From: Litorimonas sp964414555
GTDB lineage: Bacteria; Pseudomonadota; Alphaproteobacteria; Caulobacterales; Maricaulaceae
Direction: 5' to 3'
Length of the DNA stretch: 23,074 bases
NCBI GenBank assembly: GCA_964414555.1
Contig: CAYPWW010000038.1
Location: 1-23,074, forward strand
The notes under the pieces were generated by a model. That model was not told where the DNA came from. It did no database searches and worked only from the letters and a program-made list of their open reading frames with translations. Of the stretch, positions 1-6,716 are shown piece after piece. Every line of letters begins with the position of its first letter. Positions within the stretch are counted from its first letter, which is position 1. A program made the translations under genes and the position numbers.

Positions 1-380
1 GTCGAGCCATCCGGCGAAGCGTAAGTCACGTGCCAGCGCGATGTGTCCGAGTGCCAATCCAGCGCGACGACTTTCGCACTAAATCGAATATGGTCTTCGA
101 CGCCGTATTCCTGCGCCGTCTCTTTGATATATTTCAGGATCGCAGGGCCATCTGCGATGGCTTTGGGGTTTGTCCAAGGCTTAAAATCATAGCCTAGCGT
201 CTGCATATCCGAGTCGGATCGGATGCCGGGATAGCGGAACAAATCCCACGTCCCGCCCATGTTTTCACGCATTTCTAAAATGACGTAAGATCGGTTCGGA
301 CACTCGCGGTTATGATGCACAGCGGCACCGATGCCGGATAGTCCTGCGCCAATGATGAGTGTGTCGAAGTGCTCCGTCAT
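1..380 (-). CDS. Flavin-containing (Baeyer-Villiger type) monooxygenase, N-terminal fragment
   Basis: Only the first ~126 codons are in the window; the gene runs off the left edge. Reading leftward from ATG 380-378, the protein begins MTEHFDTLIIGAGLSG, a beta-alpha-beta FAD-binding Rossmann motif (GAGLSG, residues 11-16). It continues with GGTWDLFRYPGIRSDSDM, the stretch that typically follows the FAD fingerprint in flavin-containing and Baeyer-Villiger monooxygenases. These enzymes use NADPH and O2 to oxygenate ketones or soft nucleophiles in the cytoplasm. The fingerprint that separates BVMOs from other FMOs would lie further in and is not visible, so the substrate class is open. It lies 77 bp downstream of the TetR-family gene on the same strand and could be co-transcribed with it. 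The family call is firm; the exact reaction is inferred. Confidence 0.85.
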   Translation of the reverse strand, partial: MTEHFDTLIIGAGLSGIGAAVHHNRECPNRSYVILEMRENMGGTWDLFRYPGIRSDSDMQTLGYDFKPWTNPKAIADGPAILKYIKETAQEYGVEDHIRFSAKVVALDWHSDTSRWHVTYASPDGS

Positions 381-457
381 ATGACAAGCTTAGAGGATCG
401 CGCGACCGGTGTCAGTTGGACATTTGCGCCGCGCGCCTATGCGAAGATGGCGCCTGC

Positions 458-1096
458 CTACTCAAGCTTATCGCTGGCAAATTCGCTCAGCAGCTCTGCA
501 TAGCCTTCGCCATGCGCCCAATAGGGTGTGATCTGAATCAGGGTCATAAAGACGCCCTGATCGATCAACCGCTTCTCTGGCGCCGTGCCAAACCGCAGAT
601 CATGATATTGCAGCCAGAAGGTGAAATGTTGCGCGAGGCGGCCTGCCAATGCGCCCTTCTCGCCTTCGTCAAATGTCAATTGCCCGCCATCTTCCAAGGT
701 CGAAAGGAGCGAAAACCCTGTCCGTTCTTTCAGGGCAAGAATACGCGAAAATGGTCCACGCAGAGCCGGAATTCGCTGAATTAATTCGCCTTGATTGCGA
801 TAAAAAAAACGGAAATCAAAAATCTCTTCAAAGATGATATAGAGATAAACCCAATTATCCTCGATCGCGAGCGGGTCTTTGAGCGGCGCCGTCAGGACTT
901 GCCGGATTTCTGCATCGAAATCTTCGAACAGGGCCGCGATGATCTCGTCCTTGCCCTTGTAATGATAATAGAGGTTGCCCGGCGAAATCCCCATGACCGA
1001 GGCGATATCCACGGCCGAGACTTGCGCTTCGCCTTCATTATTGAAGAGCTGTAGCGCGGTGGAGAGGATGCGCGTTTTGGTGGCCGAACGGGTCAA
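458..1096 (-). CDS. phaD: TetR-family regulator, PhaD-like, TTG start
   Basis: The 212-residue protein has an N-terminal TetR helix-turn-helix: residues 8-20 (TRILSTALQLFNN) form the first helix, and residues 28-57 include GISPGNLYYHYKGKDEI, which is very close to what I recall of the start of Pseudomonas PhaD. The rest is an all-helical ligand/dimer domain typical of the family. PhaD regulates pha genes in Pseudomonas. Here the gene is the last of the phaC-phaZ-phaF-phaD series, 13 bp after the phasin stop. The start appears to be TTG (1096-1094) with GGGACGGG just upstream; no ATG or GTG lies between the phasin stop and this codon in frame. A non-ATG start suggests low-level translation of the regulator. 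Assignment as PhaD rests on the HTH resemblance plus context; the effector (a CoA thioester in Pseudomonas models) is inference. Confidence 0.82.
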   Translation of the reverse strand: MTRSATKTRILSTALQLFNNEGEAQVSAVDIASVMGISPGNLYYHYKGKDEIIAALFEDFDAEIRQVLTAPLKDPLAIEDNWVYLYIIFEEIFDFRFFYRNQGELIQRIPALRGPFSRILALKERTGFSLLSTLEDGGQLTFDEGEKGALAGRLAQHFTFWLQYHDLRFGTAPEKRLIDQGVFMTLIQITPYWAHGEGYAELLSEFASDKLE

Positions 1097-1109
1097 ATCT
1101 TGCCCGTCC

Positions 1110-1652
1110 CTAGTCAGCCTTTTTCGGCGACACTTTCTTTTTCGCAGAAGTTTTGGCGGGCTTTTTTGGGTCTGTGCGCTGCGTCGTCATTTTTTTGGTC
1201 GAAGCGGGTTTGGCTTTGCGCGGCGCGGAAGGTTTGGATTTCGTTTTCGCCTTTGCTTTCACTCGGGCTTTAGGTTGCGCCGCATCCCCAATATCCAACT
1301 TTTCCAAGATCGCATCTAGCTTAGCTTCCATCGCATCGACACGCGCGGCGAGGCGTTCACTGCCGACTTCGCCTGCGCCAGATAGGCGGGCGCGCATACG
1401 CGAAATTCGGTCATCAATATCGAGGTCCGGCACCGCTGCCTTGCCTTTGCCAAGTAGCTCTTCGGCTTTATATTTACCGATGGCTTCCAGCATTTCGCCC
1501 TTTTGGACGAGCGCATCAAAGGCCGCAGAGGATTTGCCGGACAAGCCATCAACCGCGCCTTTGGCTTCCGAGAGTGCGCGTCCAGACGCGCCAATCCCCG
1601 CCAGCCAAATCTTGCGGATCATATCCTTATCGGACGCATCTCTCTTAGACAT
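1110..1652 (-). CDS. phaF: PhaF/PhaI-type phasin with histone-like Lys-rich tail
   Basis: A 180-residue PHA-granule-associated protein. Residues 14-22 read KIWLAGIGA, the hallmark of the PhaI/PhaF phasin domain; residues 23-75 form an amphipathic helical region. Residues 81-120 look like a short coiled coil (RLAARVDAMEAKLDAILEKL), the presumed oligomerisation segment. From about 128 to the end the sequence is dominated by Lys, Ala, Pro, Ser and Thr, resembling the histone H1-like DNA-binding tail of PhaF, which in Pseudomonas tethers granules to the nucleoid. The start ATG 1652 is preceded by AGGAG at good spacing, and this Shine-Dalgarno overlaps the phaZ stop codon (9 bp gap), so translation with phaZ is probably coupled. 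The family call is strong; DNA binding is inferred from composition. Confidence 0.85.
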   Translation of the reverse strand: MSKRDASDKDMIRKIWLAGIGASGRALSEAKGAVDGLSGKSSAAFDALVQKGEMLEAIGKYKAEELLGKGKAAVPDLDIDDRISRMRARLSGAGEVGSERLAARVDAMEAKLDAILEKLDIGDAAQPKARVKAKAKTKSKPSAPRKAKPASTKKMTTQRTDPKKPAKTSAKKKVSPKKAD

Positions 1653-1661
1653 GGCAGGCTC

Positions 1662-2633
1662 CTAGCTGGCGTATTTTTCCTGATAATTGATAAAGCTCTC
1701 CGCAACGGACGGCAGTTTCACCGCCTCGACATGCGGGATTTCGACTTCGGGCTCGCCAAAGAAATCACGGATTAGCTCAACGGTTTCATCCCGACGCGTC
1801 AGCAGGAACAAATGCCCCGCACCTTCAATGATTTTCAGCTCTGACCGCTTGAGGAAATAATCCAAAATCCGACCATTGGCGACCGGGACGATATGATCAT
1901 TGTCACCCATAATAATCAGCGTCCGTGCGCGGATACGACGAATAAATGGCAAGGTTGAATAGCCCGCCATCGCCATCAATTGGTAGAGATAGCCTTTCAC
2001 GGATGGCGGCATCATGTTCAGCGAGAACTCGCCAACTTCCTTGGAGGCATCGCCGTAGAGCGTCTCAAAATTCTTGGCGAGGAAATCGCGGTCGATATAG
2101 CGGCGCGGGCTGGCCATTTTGGACAGGGCTTTGGGATTGCCCGGTATCATTGTCACGCCGGTCGTCGTCGCGCAGAGCACAAGACGGCGGACCATTTTCT
2201 TATTCTGCCACGCAAATTGCTGGGCCGGACCTCCGCCCCAAGAGACGCCCAAAACGTCCACACGGTGATAACCATTTTCACGCAAGATTTGCTTGGCGGC
2301 TTTGGCCACCCACCATGGGCGGTATGGCACGGTTGGATCAGGTGAACCGCCAACGCCCGGCATATCAAAGGTGATAATGTCGCGACCCGTGAAGGTGTCC
2401 GCAAAGGCCTGCGCAATTTCGAGGTTCGCGCCGATCCCATTGAAAAACAGCAGTGGCGTGCGCTTACCCGCCCCCTTGTCCACACCCGACCAGATCGCCG
2501 TGCGGAGCTTCTGGTTTCCAACTTTGGAAAAGAAGATGCGCGGCAGCGAATGTTTTGACGCGGGCTCTTCATGGCCATCAATGGCCTTTAACGTGTGGGG
2601 CATGCGGTCGTCTTTCCCGGTAGGCGCGAGCAT
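1662..2633 (-). CDS. phaZ: Intracellular medium-chain-length PHA depolymerase (alpha/beta hydrolase)
   Basis: The 323-residue alpha/beta hydrolase carries the lipase box GVSWGG with nucleophile Ser131, a likely Asp at 246 (GDNDH) and His274 (GAGH). Order and spacing are close to those I recall for Pseudomonas PhaZ (Ser102, Asp221, His248), which hydrolyses stored mcl-PHA from the granule surface. The oxyanion segment FFNGIGAN (63-70) and FDMPGVGGSPDP (89-100) also fit that family. It lies between phaC and the phaF-like phasin, as in Pseudomonas. Two starts are possible: ATG 2633, or ATG 2603 (residue 11, MPHTLKAIDG), which is closer to where family members begin and has GGGAAAG upstream. The 121 bp before it may hold its own promoter. 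The C-terminal ~25 residues beyond the hydrolase core look like a short extension. Confidence 0.87.
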   Translation of the reverse strand: MLAPTGKDDRMPHTLKAIDGHEEPASKHSLPRIFFSKVGNQKLRTAIWSGVDKGAGKRTPLLFFNGIGANLEIAQAFADTFTGRDIITFDMPGVGGSPDPTVPYRPWWVAKAAKQILRENGYHRVDVLGVSWGGGPAQQFAWQNKKMVRRLVLCATTTGVTMIPGNPKALSKMASPRRYIDRDFLAKNFETLYGDASKEVGEFSLNMMPPSVKGYLYQLMAMAGYSTLPFIRRIRARTLIIMGDNDHIVPVANGRILDYFLKRSELKIIEGAGHLFLLTRRDETVELIRDFFGEPEVEIPHVEAVKLPSVAESFINYQEKYAS

Positions 2634-2754
2634 CCACCGTGCGCCGCAAGTCTAATCTGACCGGAATCAGCCCGGTTCATGCGACACTCTATATTTATAT
2701 GGGTGCGGGGAAAGCCTTAGACAAAGATTAACGCAGTCAAAGACAGCGCACGCC

Positions 2755-4449
2755 CTAGGTGAAGACATATTCGCCCGGCGCCTTCGTCAGTGGCGGAAAT
2801 GACTTATTGCCCAATGACTTAGGCGCATTTTTCATCTCGCCAGAACGGATCGATAGCCAGTCATTCCATCGCAGCCACCAGCTCTCATTCACGCTTTCCG
2901 CTGCGTCCAGCCACTTCGTGGCGCGCGGTGGATGGTCAGGATTCGTGAAATATTGCGCTTTCGGGTTGCCCGGCGGGTTCAGCAGCGACTGCAAATGCCC
3001 GGAATTGGACAGGATAAAGTCGATCTCGCCACCAAAGAGGCGGATATTGCGATAGCACGCCTTCCACGGGGTAATGTGATCCGTAATCCCGGCGACCATG
3101 AAACCATCCTGCGTGACGGCTTCCAGATTGACGGTGTGATCCATGAAGGTGACATCTTTGTCCTTCCGGAAGCGGCGATCTTGGAAAATATCGAGATAAT
3201 CCGAGTGTAATTGCGCCGGCAGGTTCGTGACGTCATTATTCCAATAAAGCACGTCAAAGGGCGGCGGGTCTTGGCCCAGCAGGTAATTATTGACGACATA
3301 ATTCCAGATCAGATCATTTGGCCGCATCCACGCGAATGCGCGGCCAAGTTCTTCCCCCGCCAAAATCCCTTTGCGTTTTGAATGGGCGCGCGCCTGTTCA
3401 ATGCCTGAGTCTGTGACGAATAAGCCGACGTCACTGTCGACTTTCTTGCCGTCCAATACGGACACCATCAGTGTGTAACAATTAATACGGTTGTCGCCGC
3501 GCGCTGCCAGTTCTGAGAGGAACAATGCCAGCGTAATACCGCCAGAGCACGCCCCAGTGACATTGAGGCGCGGGCTGCGCGTGATCTTCCGAACAGCATC
3601 GGACGCTTCAAACAACGCTTCAACATAGGACTCTAGGCCCCAATGAGCGTGCTGGCGCGTCGGATTGCGCCAAGAGACGGCGAAGACTTGATAGCCCATG
3701 CGCTTGAGGAAACGCACCATCGACTTATCGGGTGCCAAGTCTGTTGCGTAAAATTTATTGATCTGCGGAGGAATGATCATCAGCGGTATTTTGTAAACCT
3801 GATCGGTTTTGGACGCATACTGAATGACTTCCAGCATCTCGTTCTGGAAGACGACGGCGCCTTCGGATGTCGCGAGATTTTCACCGACTTTGAACGGACG
3901 CCCGTCGACTTGGCTGGGCATACCGCCATTTTTCGTCAGGTCATTATAGGCGTTTTGCAAACCCTTCACGAGGCTGCCGCCCTTTGTGTGGACCAGCATT
4001 TTCATCGCGGTCGGATTGCTGAGCAGCGCATTGGACGGGGCCATCGCGTCGACGATCAGATCGGTCACGAATTTGGCCCGCGCTTGATCCGCAGGGTGCA
4101 TCCGCGAATCCGAAATCCAGCCGTTCATTTCTTGCTGTAAGGCGAGCCAGGACTGCATCGCGCGCTTATATAACGGGTTTTTGTGCCAGCTCTCATCTTT
4201 GAAGCGGCGGTCCCGACGGGCAGGCGCGAGTTCTGACGTACCTTTGGCGACCTCGACCATTTCAGAGGCGTAGCGGACGAGATGTTTGGCGAAAGGCTTG
4301 GGTTGTTTGGCGGCATATCCGGCCATCAGGCCGAAACTCTTGATGATCTCTGATCGGCGAAAGCCGACCAACCCGTTGATCGCCGTCGTGGTTTCCGCTG
4401 CCTTTGCGCCAATTCCGGCTTGTTTTTCCGCCATTTCACCCAACCTCAT
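2755..4449 (-). CDS. phaC: Class II poly(3-hydroxyalkanoate) synthase
   Basis: The 564-residue enzyme polymerises (R)-3-hydroxyacyl-CoA into PHA at the granule surface. It has the class II lipase-like box GACSGG with catalytic Cys301, Asp457 (GITDHITPW) and His485 (NSGHLQSLL). All three are offset by exactly five residues from the positions I recall for Pseudomonas PhaC1 (Cys296, Asp452, His480), and the total length (559 there) matches. Class I enzymes usually have G-[FY]-C-x-G instead. The tail FPPLTKAPGEYVF also resembles class II synthases, as does the conserved block PPQINKFYATDLAPDKSM around residues 227-244. Start ATG 4449 has AGAAG upstream; ATG at residue 6 (MAEKQ) is an alternative. 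It heads the phaC-phaZ-phaF-phaD series, and a separate phasin gene lies 221 bp upstream. Substrate length preference is inferred from class. Confidence 0.93.
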   Translation of the reverse strand: MRLGEMAEKQAGIGAKAAETTTAINGLVGFRRSEIIKSFGLMAGYAAKQPKPFAKHLVRYASEMVEVAKGTSELAPARRDRRFKDESWHKNPLYKRAMQSWLALQQEMNGWISDSRMHPADQARAKFVTDLIVDAMAPSNALLSNPTAMKMLVHTKGGSLVKGLQNAYNDLTKNGGMPSQVDGRPFKVGENLATSEGAVVFQNEMLEVIQYASKTDQVYKIPLMIIPPQINKFYATDLAPDKSMVRFLKRMGYQVFAVSWRNPTRQHAHWGLESYVEALFEASDAVRKITRSPRLNVTGACSGGITLALFLSELAARGDNRINCYTLMVSVLDGKKVDSDVGLFVTDSGIEQARAHSKRKGILAGEELGRAFAWMRPNDLIWNYVVNNYLLGQDPPPFDVLYWNNDVTNLPAQLHSDYLDIFQDRRFRKDKDVTFMDHTVNLEAVTQDGFMVAGITDHITPWKACYRNIRLFGGEIDFILSNSGHLQSLLNPPGNPKAQYFTNPDHPPRATKWLDAAESVNESWWLRWNDWLSIRSGEMKNAPKSLGNKSFPPLTKAPGEYVFT

Positions 4450-4514
4450 CTCTTCTTCTGATCATGCGTAAGTCAGCCAACCTGCCCTGTCGAGTCTGGC
4501 CATCGTCTTGGGGG

Positions 4515-4563
4515 AATCAAAAACGGTGCCTGCCCCCTCATAGGTGAGAGTGCAGACACCGTT
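4515..4563 (-). terminator. Candidate intrinsic terminator after the upstream phasin gene
   Basis: Imperfect inverted repeat 4522-4533 / 4552-4563 (11 of 12 pairs), with an inner CTCA-TAGG-TGAG hairpin (4537-4548) making a long interrupted stem. Read on the minus strand it ends in TTTTTGATT. It lies 108 bp downstream of the phasin stop and 73 bp upstream of phaC, so it would separate the two transcripts. The T tract is short and partly inside the stem, so efficiency is uncertain. Confidence 0.5.
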
Positions 4564-4670
4564 GGATTTGCGTCATCTTGCGGACCGAACGGACGCCCCA
4601 ATCAATCGGGGAGAGCGATGGACGTCCAAGGGGAAGAGAGAGACCCGCCGACGGTTAGCAAATGGGGTAA

Positions 4671-5162
4671 TTAGGCCGCTTTTTTCGGCGTCTTCTTTGT
4701 GTTCATGACGGACTTGTTGATGCCCGTCTTGGCTGCCGATTTTTTGGCAGCTGATTTTTTCGACAGCGCAACAATTTTCTTGTTCAACGCAGCGACTTCA
4801 GCTTCCAGTTCTTCGACGCGGTCATTGGCACCGAATGGCAGAGATGTTGGCAGAGCCGCTTTGACTTTGTCTGTTGTTGTTTCGAATGTCTCAACAGCAC
4901 GCTTTTGTGCTGTCTTGGCTGTGCCCAGGGCCAGCTCTTCGACTTTTTCCCCGCGCGCGACGAGCTCTGTGAACAGGCCGTCAGTAGAACCTTTAACTTT
5001 CGTCGCGTACAGGCCTTTGACCTGCTCGGCGCGCATGACGGCACGCTCATATGCAACGCCGTAGAGGCCGAGATAAGCCAGCGCACCCTTACGGACAGCG
5101 GATGTCTTTTGCGTTTTCGTAGTCTTGGTCGTCTTTGTCTTTTTTGTTTGGGCTTTGGCCAT
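4671..5162 (-). CDS. Phasin (PhaI/PhaF-like granule-associated protein)
   Basis: A 163-residue basic protein. Residues 1-20 are a Lys/Thr-rich lead (MAKAQTKKTK); residues 25-105 are a long amphipathic helical phasin-like region (AYLGLYGVAYERA near 29-41, then VKGLYATKVKGSTDGLFTEL). Residues 115-135 read as a heptad coiled coil (VEELEAEVAALNKKIVAL), and the last ~28 residues are Lys/Ala-rich. This parallels the PhaI/PhaF architecture. ATG 5162 is preferred over the upstream ATG 5195 because AAGGA lies 8 bp before it and the extra 11 residues (MFPHMTIRIFI) look non-coding. It is transcribed away from ccrM and towards phaC. It probably coats PHA granules together with the phaF-like protein; which of the two binds DNA cannot be told from sequence. 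Confidence 0.8.
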   Translation of the reverse strand: MAKAQTKKTKTTKTTKTQKTSAVRKGALAYLGLYGVAYERAVMRAEQVKGLYATKVKGSTDGLFTELVARGEKVEELALGTAKTAQKRAVETFETTTDKVKAALPTSLPFGANDRVEELEAEVAALNKKIVALSKKSAAKKSAAKTGINKSVMNTKKTPKKAA

Positions 5163-5185
5163 GATAAATATCCTTATAGTCATAT

Positions 5186-5200
5186 GCGGGAACATCCCGC
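5186..5200. promoter_or_regulatory. GCGGG-N5-CCCGC palindrome in the phasin leader
   Basis: A perfect inverted repeat, GCGGG AACAT CCCGC, is centred about 30 bp upstream of the phasin start codon. It could be an operator for the PHA regulator or a 5' UTR hairpin. No matching second copy was noticed before phaC, so the assignment is speculative. Confidence 0.3.
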
Positions 5201-5322
5201 TGTATTCGATGAAACCCAGATAGGCGCCAAAATTAGAAACCGCGTCCTAAACTGTCGTGGCCCTCACCCTGCAGCTGGAGGGGTAAAATTAACCCCGCAG
5301 AAACCTCTCCTAATGAAAACCG

Positions 5323-5355
5323 TGTGGATATTAACCGACCCTAACGGAAGGTTAA
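5323..5355 (+). promoter_or_regulatory. CtrA-like sites in the ccrM promoter region
   Basis: CTAA-N7-TTAA lies at 5341-5355, one mismatch from the CtrA consensus TTAA-N7-TTAA; a further TTAACC is at 5331-5336 and another TTAA at 5289-5292. CtrA is known to drive ccrM late in the Caulobacter cell cycle, so position and motif agree. An 8-of-9 match to the DnaA box (TGTGGATAT, 5323-5331) sits beside them. Motifs are seen directly; binding is inference. Confidence 0.5.
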
Positions 5356-5365
5356 AACCTATGCT

Positions 5366-5413
5366 GAATCAATCGTTTACGCCCTATTAGGACGAATCAG
5401 CGACGAAGGAGTC
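5366..5413 (+). promoter_or_regulatory. Cluster of three GANTC methylation sites in the ccrM leader
   Basis: GAATC at 5366-5370, GAATC at 5394-5398 and GAGTC at 5409-5413 fall in 48 bp between the CtrA-like sites and the GTG start. GANTC is the CcrM target. The Caulobacter ccrM leader also carries GANTC sites whose methylation state affects transcription, so autoregulation is likely here. Confidence 0.6.
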
Positions 5414-5450
5414 AGAGACATCCCCTCCCTCGTTCGAAAGTGCGCCCGCT

Positions 5451-6617
5451 GTGAAAAAACCGACCAACCGCTTCAAGGTTATCACCAACCCAAATCCGCC
5501 GACTCGACGCACGGCAGAAGAGGATCTCTCCTTTGACACGCTGCCCCTGAATCAGATTATCCAAGGTGATTGCGTGGCCAGCATGAACGCCCTGCCGGAA
5601 GCGTCCGTCGATCTCGTCTTTGCGGACCCACCTTATAATCTACAATTGGGCGGCGATCTGTCCCGGCCGGATAATTCCGTTGTCGACGGCGTGACAGAAG
5701 AGTGGGACCAATATGACACGATGGACGCCTATGACCTGTTTACGCAGGATTGGATGGCGGCGGCACGGCGCATCCTGAAGCCCAATGGCGCGATCTGGGT
5801 GATGGGTAGCTATCACAACATCTTCCGCGTCGGCACGGTGCTGCAGGACCAGCAATTCTGGGTCCTCAACGACATCATCTGGCGCAAGACCAACCCCATG
5901 CCGAATTTCCGCGGCACGCGCTTCACAAATGCACATGAAACGCTGATCTGGGCGAGCAAGTCTGAGGACGCCAAGCCAACATTTCATTATGATGCGATGA
6001 AAATGCTGAACGAGGGCGTGCAAATGCGGTCCGACTGGACGCTGCCGATCTGCACGGGTCATGAGCGTCTAAAAGGCGCAGAGGGCCGCAAGGTCCACCC
6101 GACGCAAAAGCCAGAGTCCCTACTTCACCGCGTTATTCTCGCCACGACGAACCCGGGAGATGTCATTGTCGATCCGTTCTTTGGCACAGGCACAACCGGC
6201 GCGGTCGCCAAGAAACTGGATCGAAACTTCATCGGCCTAGAACGCGAGGAGGAGTATATCCTCCACGCCCAACGCCGGATCGCAAATATAGAGAGCGGCG
6301 ATAATATTAGAGTGACTCGCTCCAAACGTGCGGAGCCCAAAGTCCCCTTCGGCCATCTTGTCGAGCGCGGCCTCGTTAAGATTGGCACGAAAGTCTTTTC
6401 CAAGAACGGCATCCTCTCGGCCACAGTGCGTGCAGATGGCAGCCTAGAGTCCGGTAAACAGACAGGGTCCATCCACAAGTTGGGTGCGATCCTAACGAAT
6501 GCACCTTCTTGTAATGGTTGGACATTTTGGCATTTGCAGGGACCCAATGGCCTGCAACCGATTGATACGATCCGCGCCGATGTCCGCGCCGAAATGCGTG
6601 CAGCCGCACAGGGCTAA
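5451..6617 (+). CDS. ccrM: Cell-cycle regulated DNA adenine methyltransferase CcrM (GANTC)
   Basis: The 388-residue beta-class N6-adenine methyltransferase has motif IV DPPYNLQLGGD (residues 59-69) before motif I DPFFGTGTTG (241-250), the order that defines the beta class. The core is very close to Caulobacter CcrM from memory (MPNFRGTRFTNAHETLIWASKS style block at 150-171; HPTQKPESLL at 216-225). The C-terminal domain with SKRAEPKVPFG (291-301) and CNGWTFWH (354-361) is the CcrM-specific DNA-recognition extension. It methylates adenine in GANTC just before division. GTG 5451 is the first possible start after an in-frame stop at 5388, and gives about 30 residues more than the 358-residue Caulobacter enzyme; this lead is Pro/Arg-rich and lies before the conserved IIQGDC. 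It is followed after 99 bp by the DUF2853 gene. Confidence 0.96.
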   Translation: MKKPTNRFKVITNPNPPTRRTAEEDLSFDTLPLNQIIQGDCVASMNALPEASVDLVFADPPYNLQLGGDLSRPDNSVVDGVTEEWDQYDTMDAYDLFTQDWMAAARRILKPNGAIWVMGSYHNIFRVGTVLQDQQFWVLNDIIWRKTNPMPNFRGTRFTNAHETLIWASKSEDAKPTFHYDAMKMLNEGVQMRSDWTLPICTGHERLKGAEGRKVHPTQKPESLLHRVILATTNPGDVIVDPFFGTGTTGAVAKKLDRNFIGLEREEEYILHAQRRIANIESGDNIRVTRSKRAEPKVPFGHLVERGLVKIGTKVFSKNGILSATVRADGSLESGKQTGSIHKLGAILTNAPSCNGWTFWHLQGPNGLQPIDTIRADVRAEMRAAAQG

Positions 6618-6643
6618 GCTCGGACAAACCCGTTCAGCTTGCG

Positions 6644-6660
6644 TTTAGGTTCGCTTAACC
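6644..6660 (+). promoter_or_regulatory. CtrA-like box upstream of the DUF2853 gene
   Basis: TTTA-GGTTCGC-TTAACC at 6644-6660 differs from TTAA-N7-TTAACC at a single position. It lies 57 bp upstream of the ATG at 6717, in the 99-bp gap after ccrM, where a promoter for the next gene is expected. Function is inferred from motif and place only. Confidence 0.45.
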
Positions 6661-6716
6661 ATATCCTTTCCCGAGGTCGGGGCATTCCGCACGACCAGTT
6701 TTTATGGGGACGCCAC

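Noticed and set aside
2634..2754. Strong promoter between phaC and phaZ
   Set aside because: TTGACT and TATAAA-like hexamers are present on the minus strand but not at acceptable spacing to each other; a GAATC site at 2664-2668 and a weak ACCGG/CCGGT repeat are there, yet not enough to call a promoter.
3643..4140. 165-codon plus-strand frame opposite phaC
   Set aside because: Lies wholly within the well-supported synthase gene and shows no domain or ribosome site.
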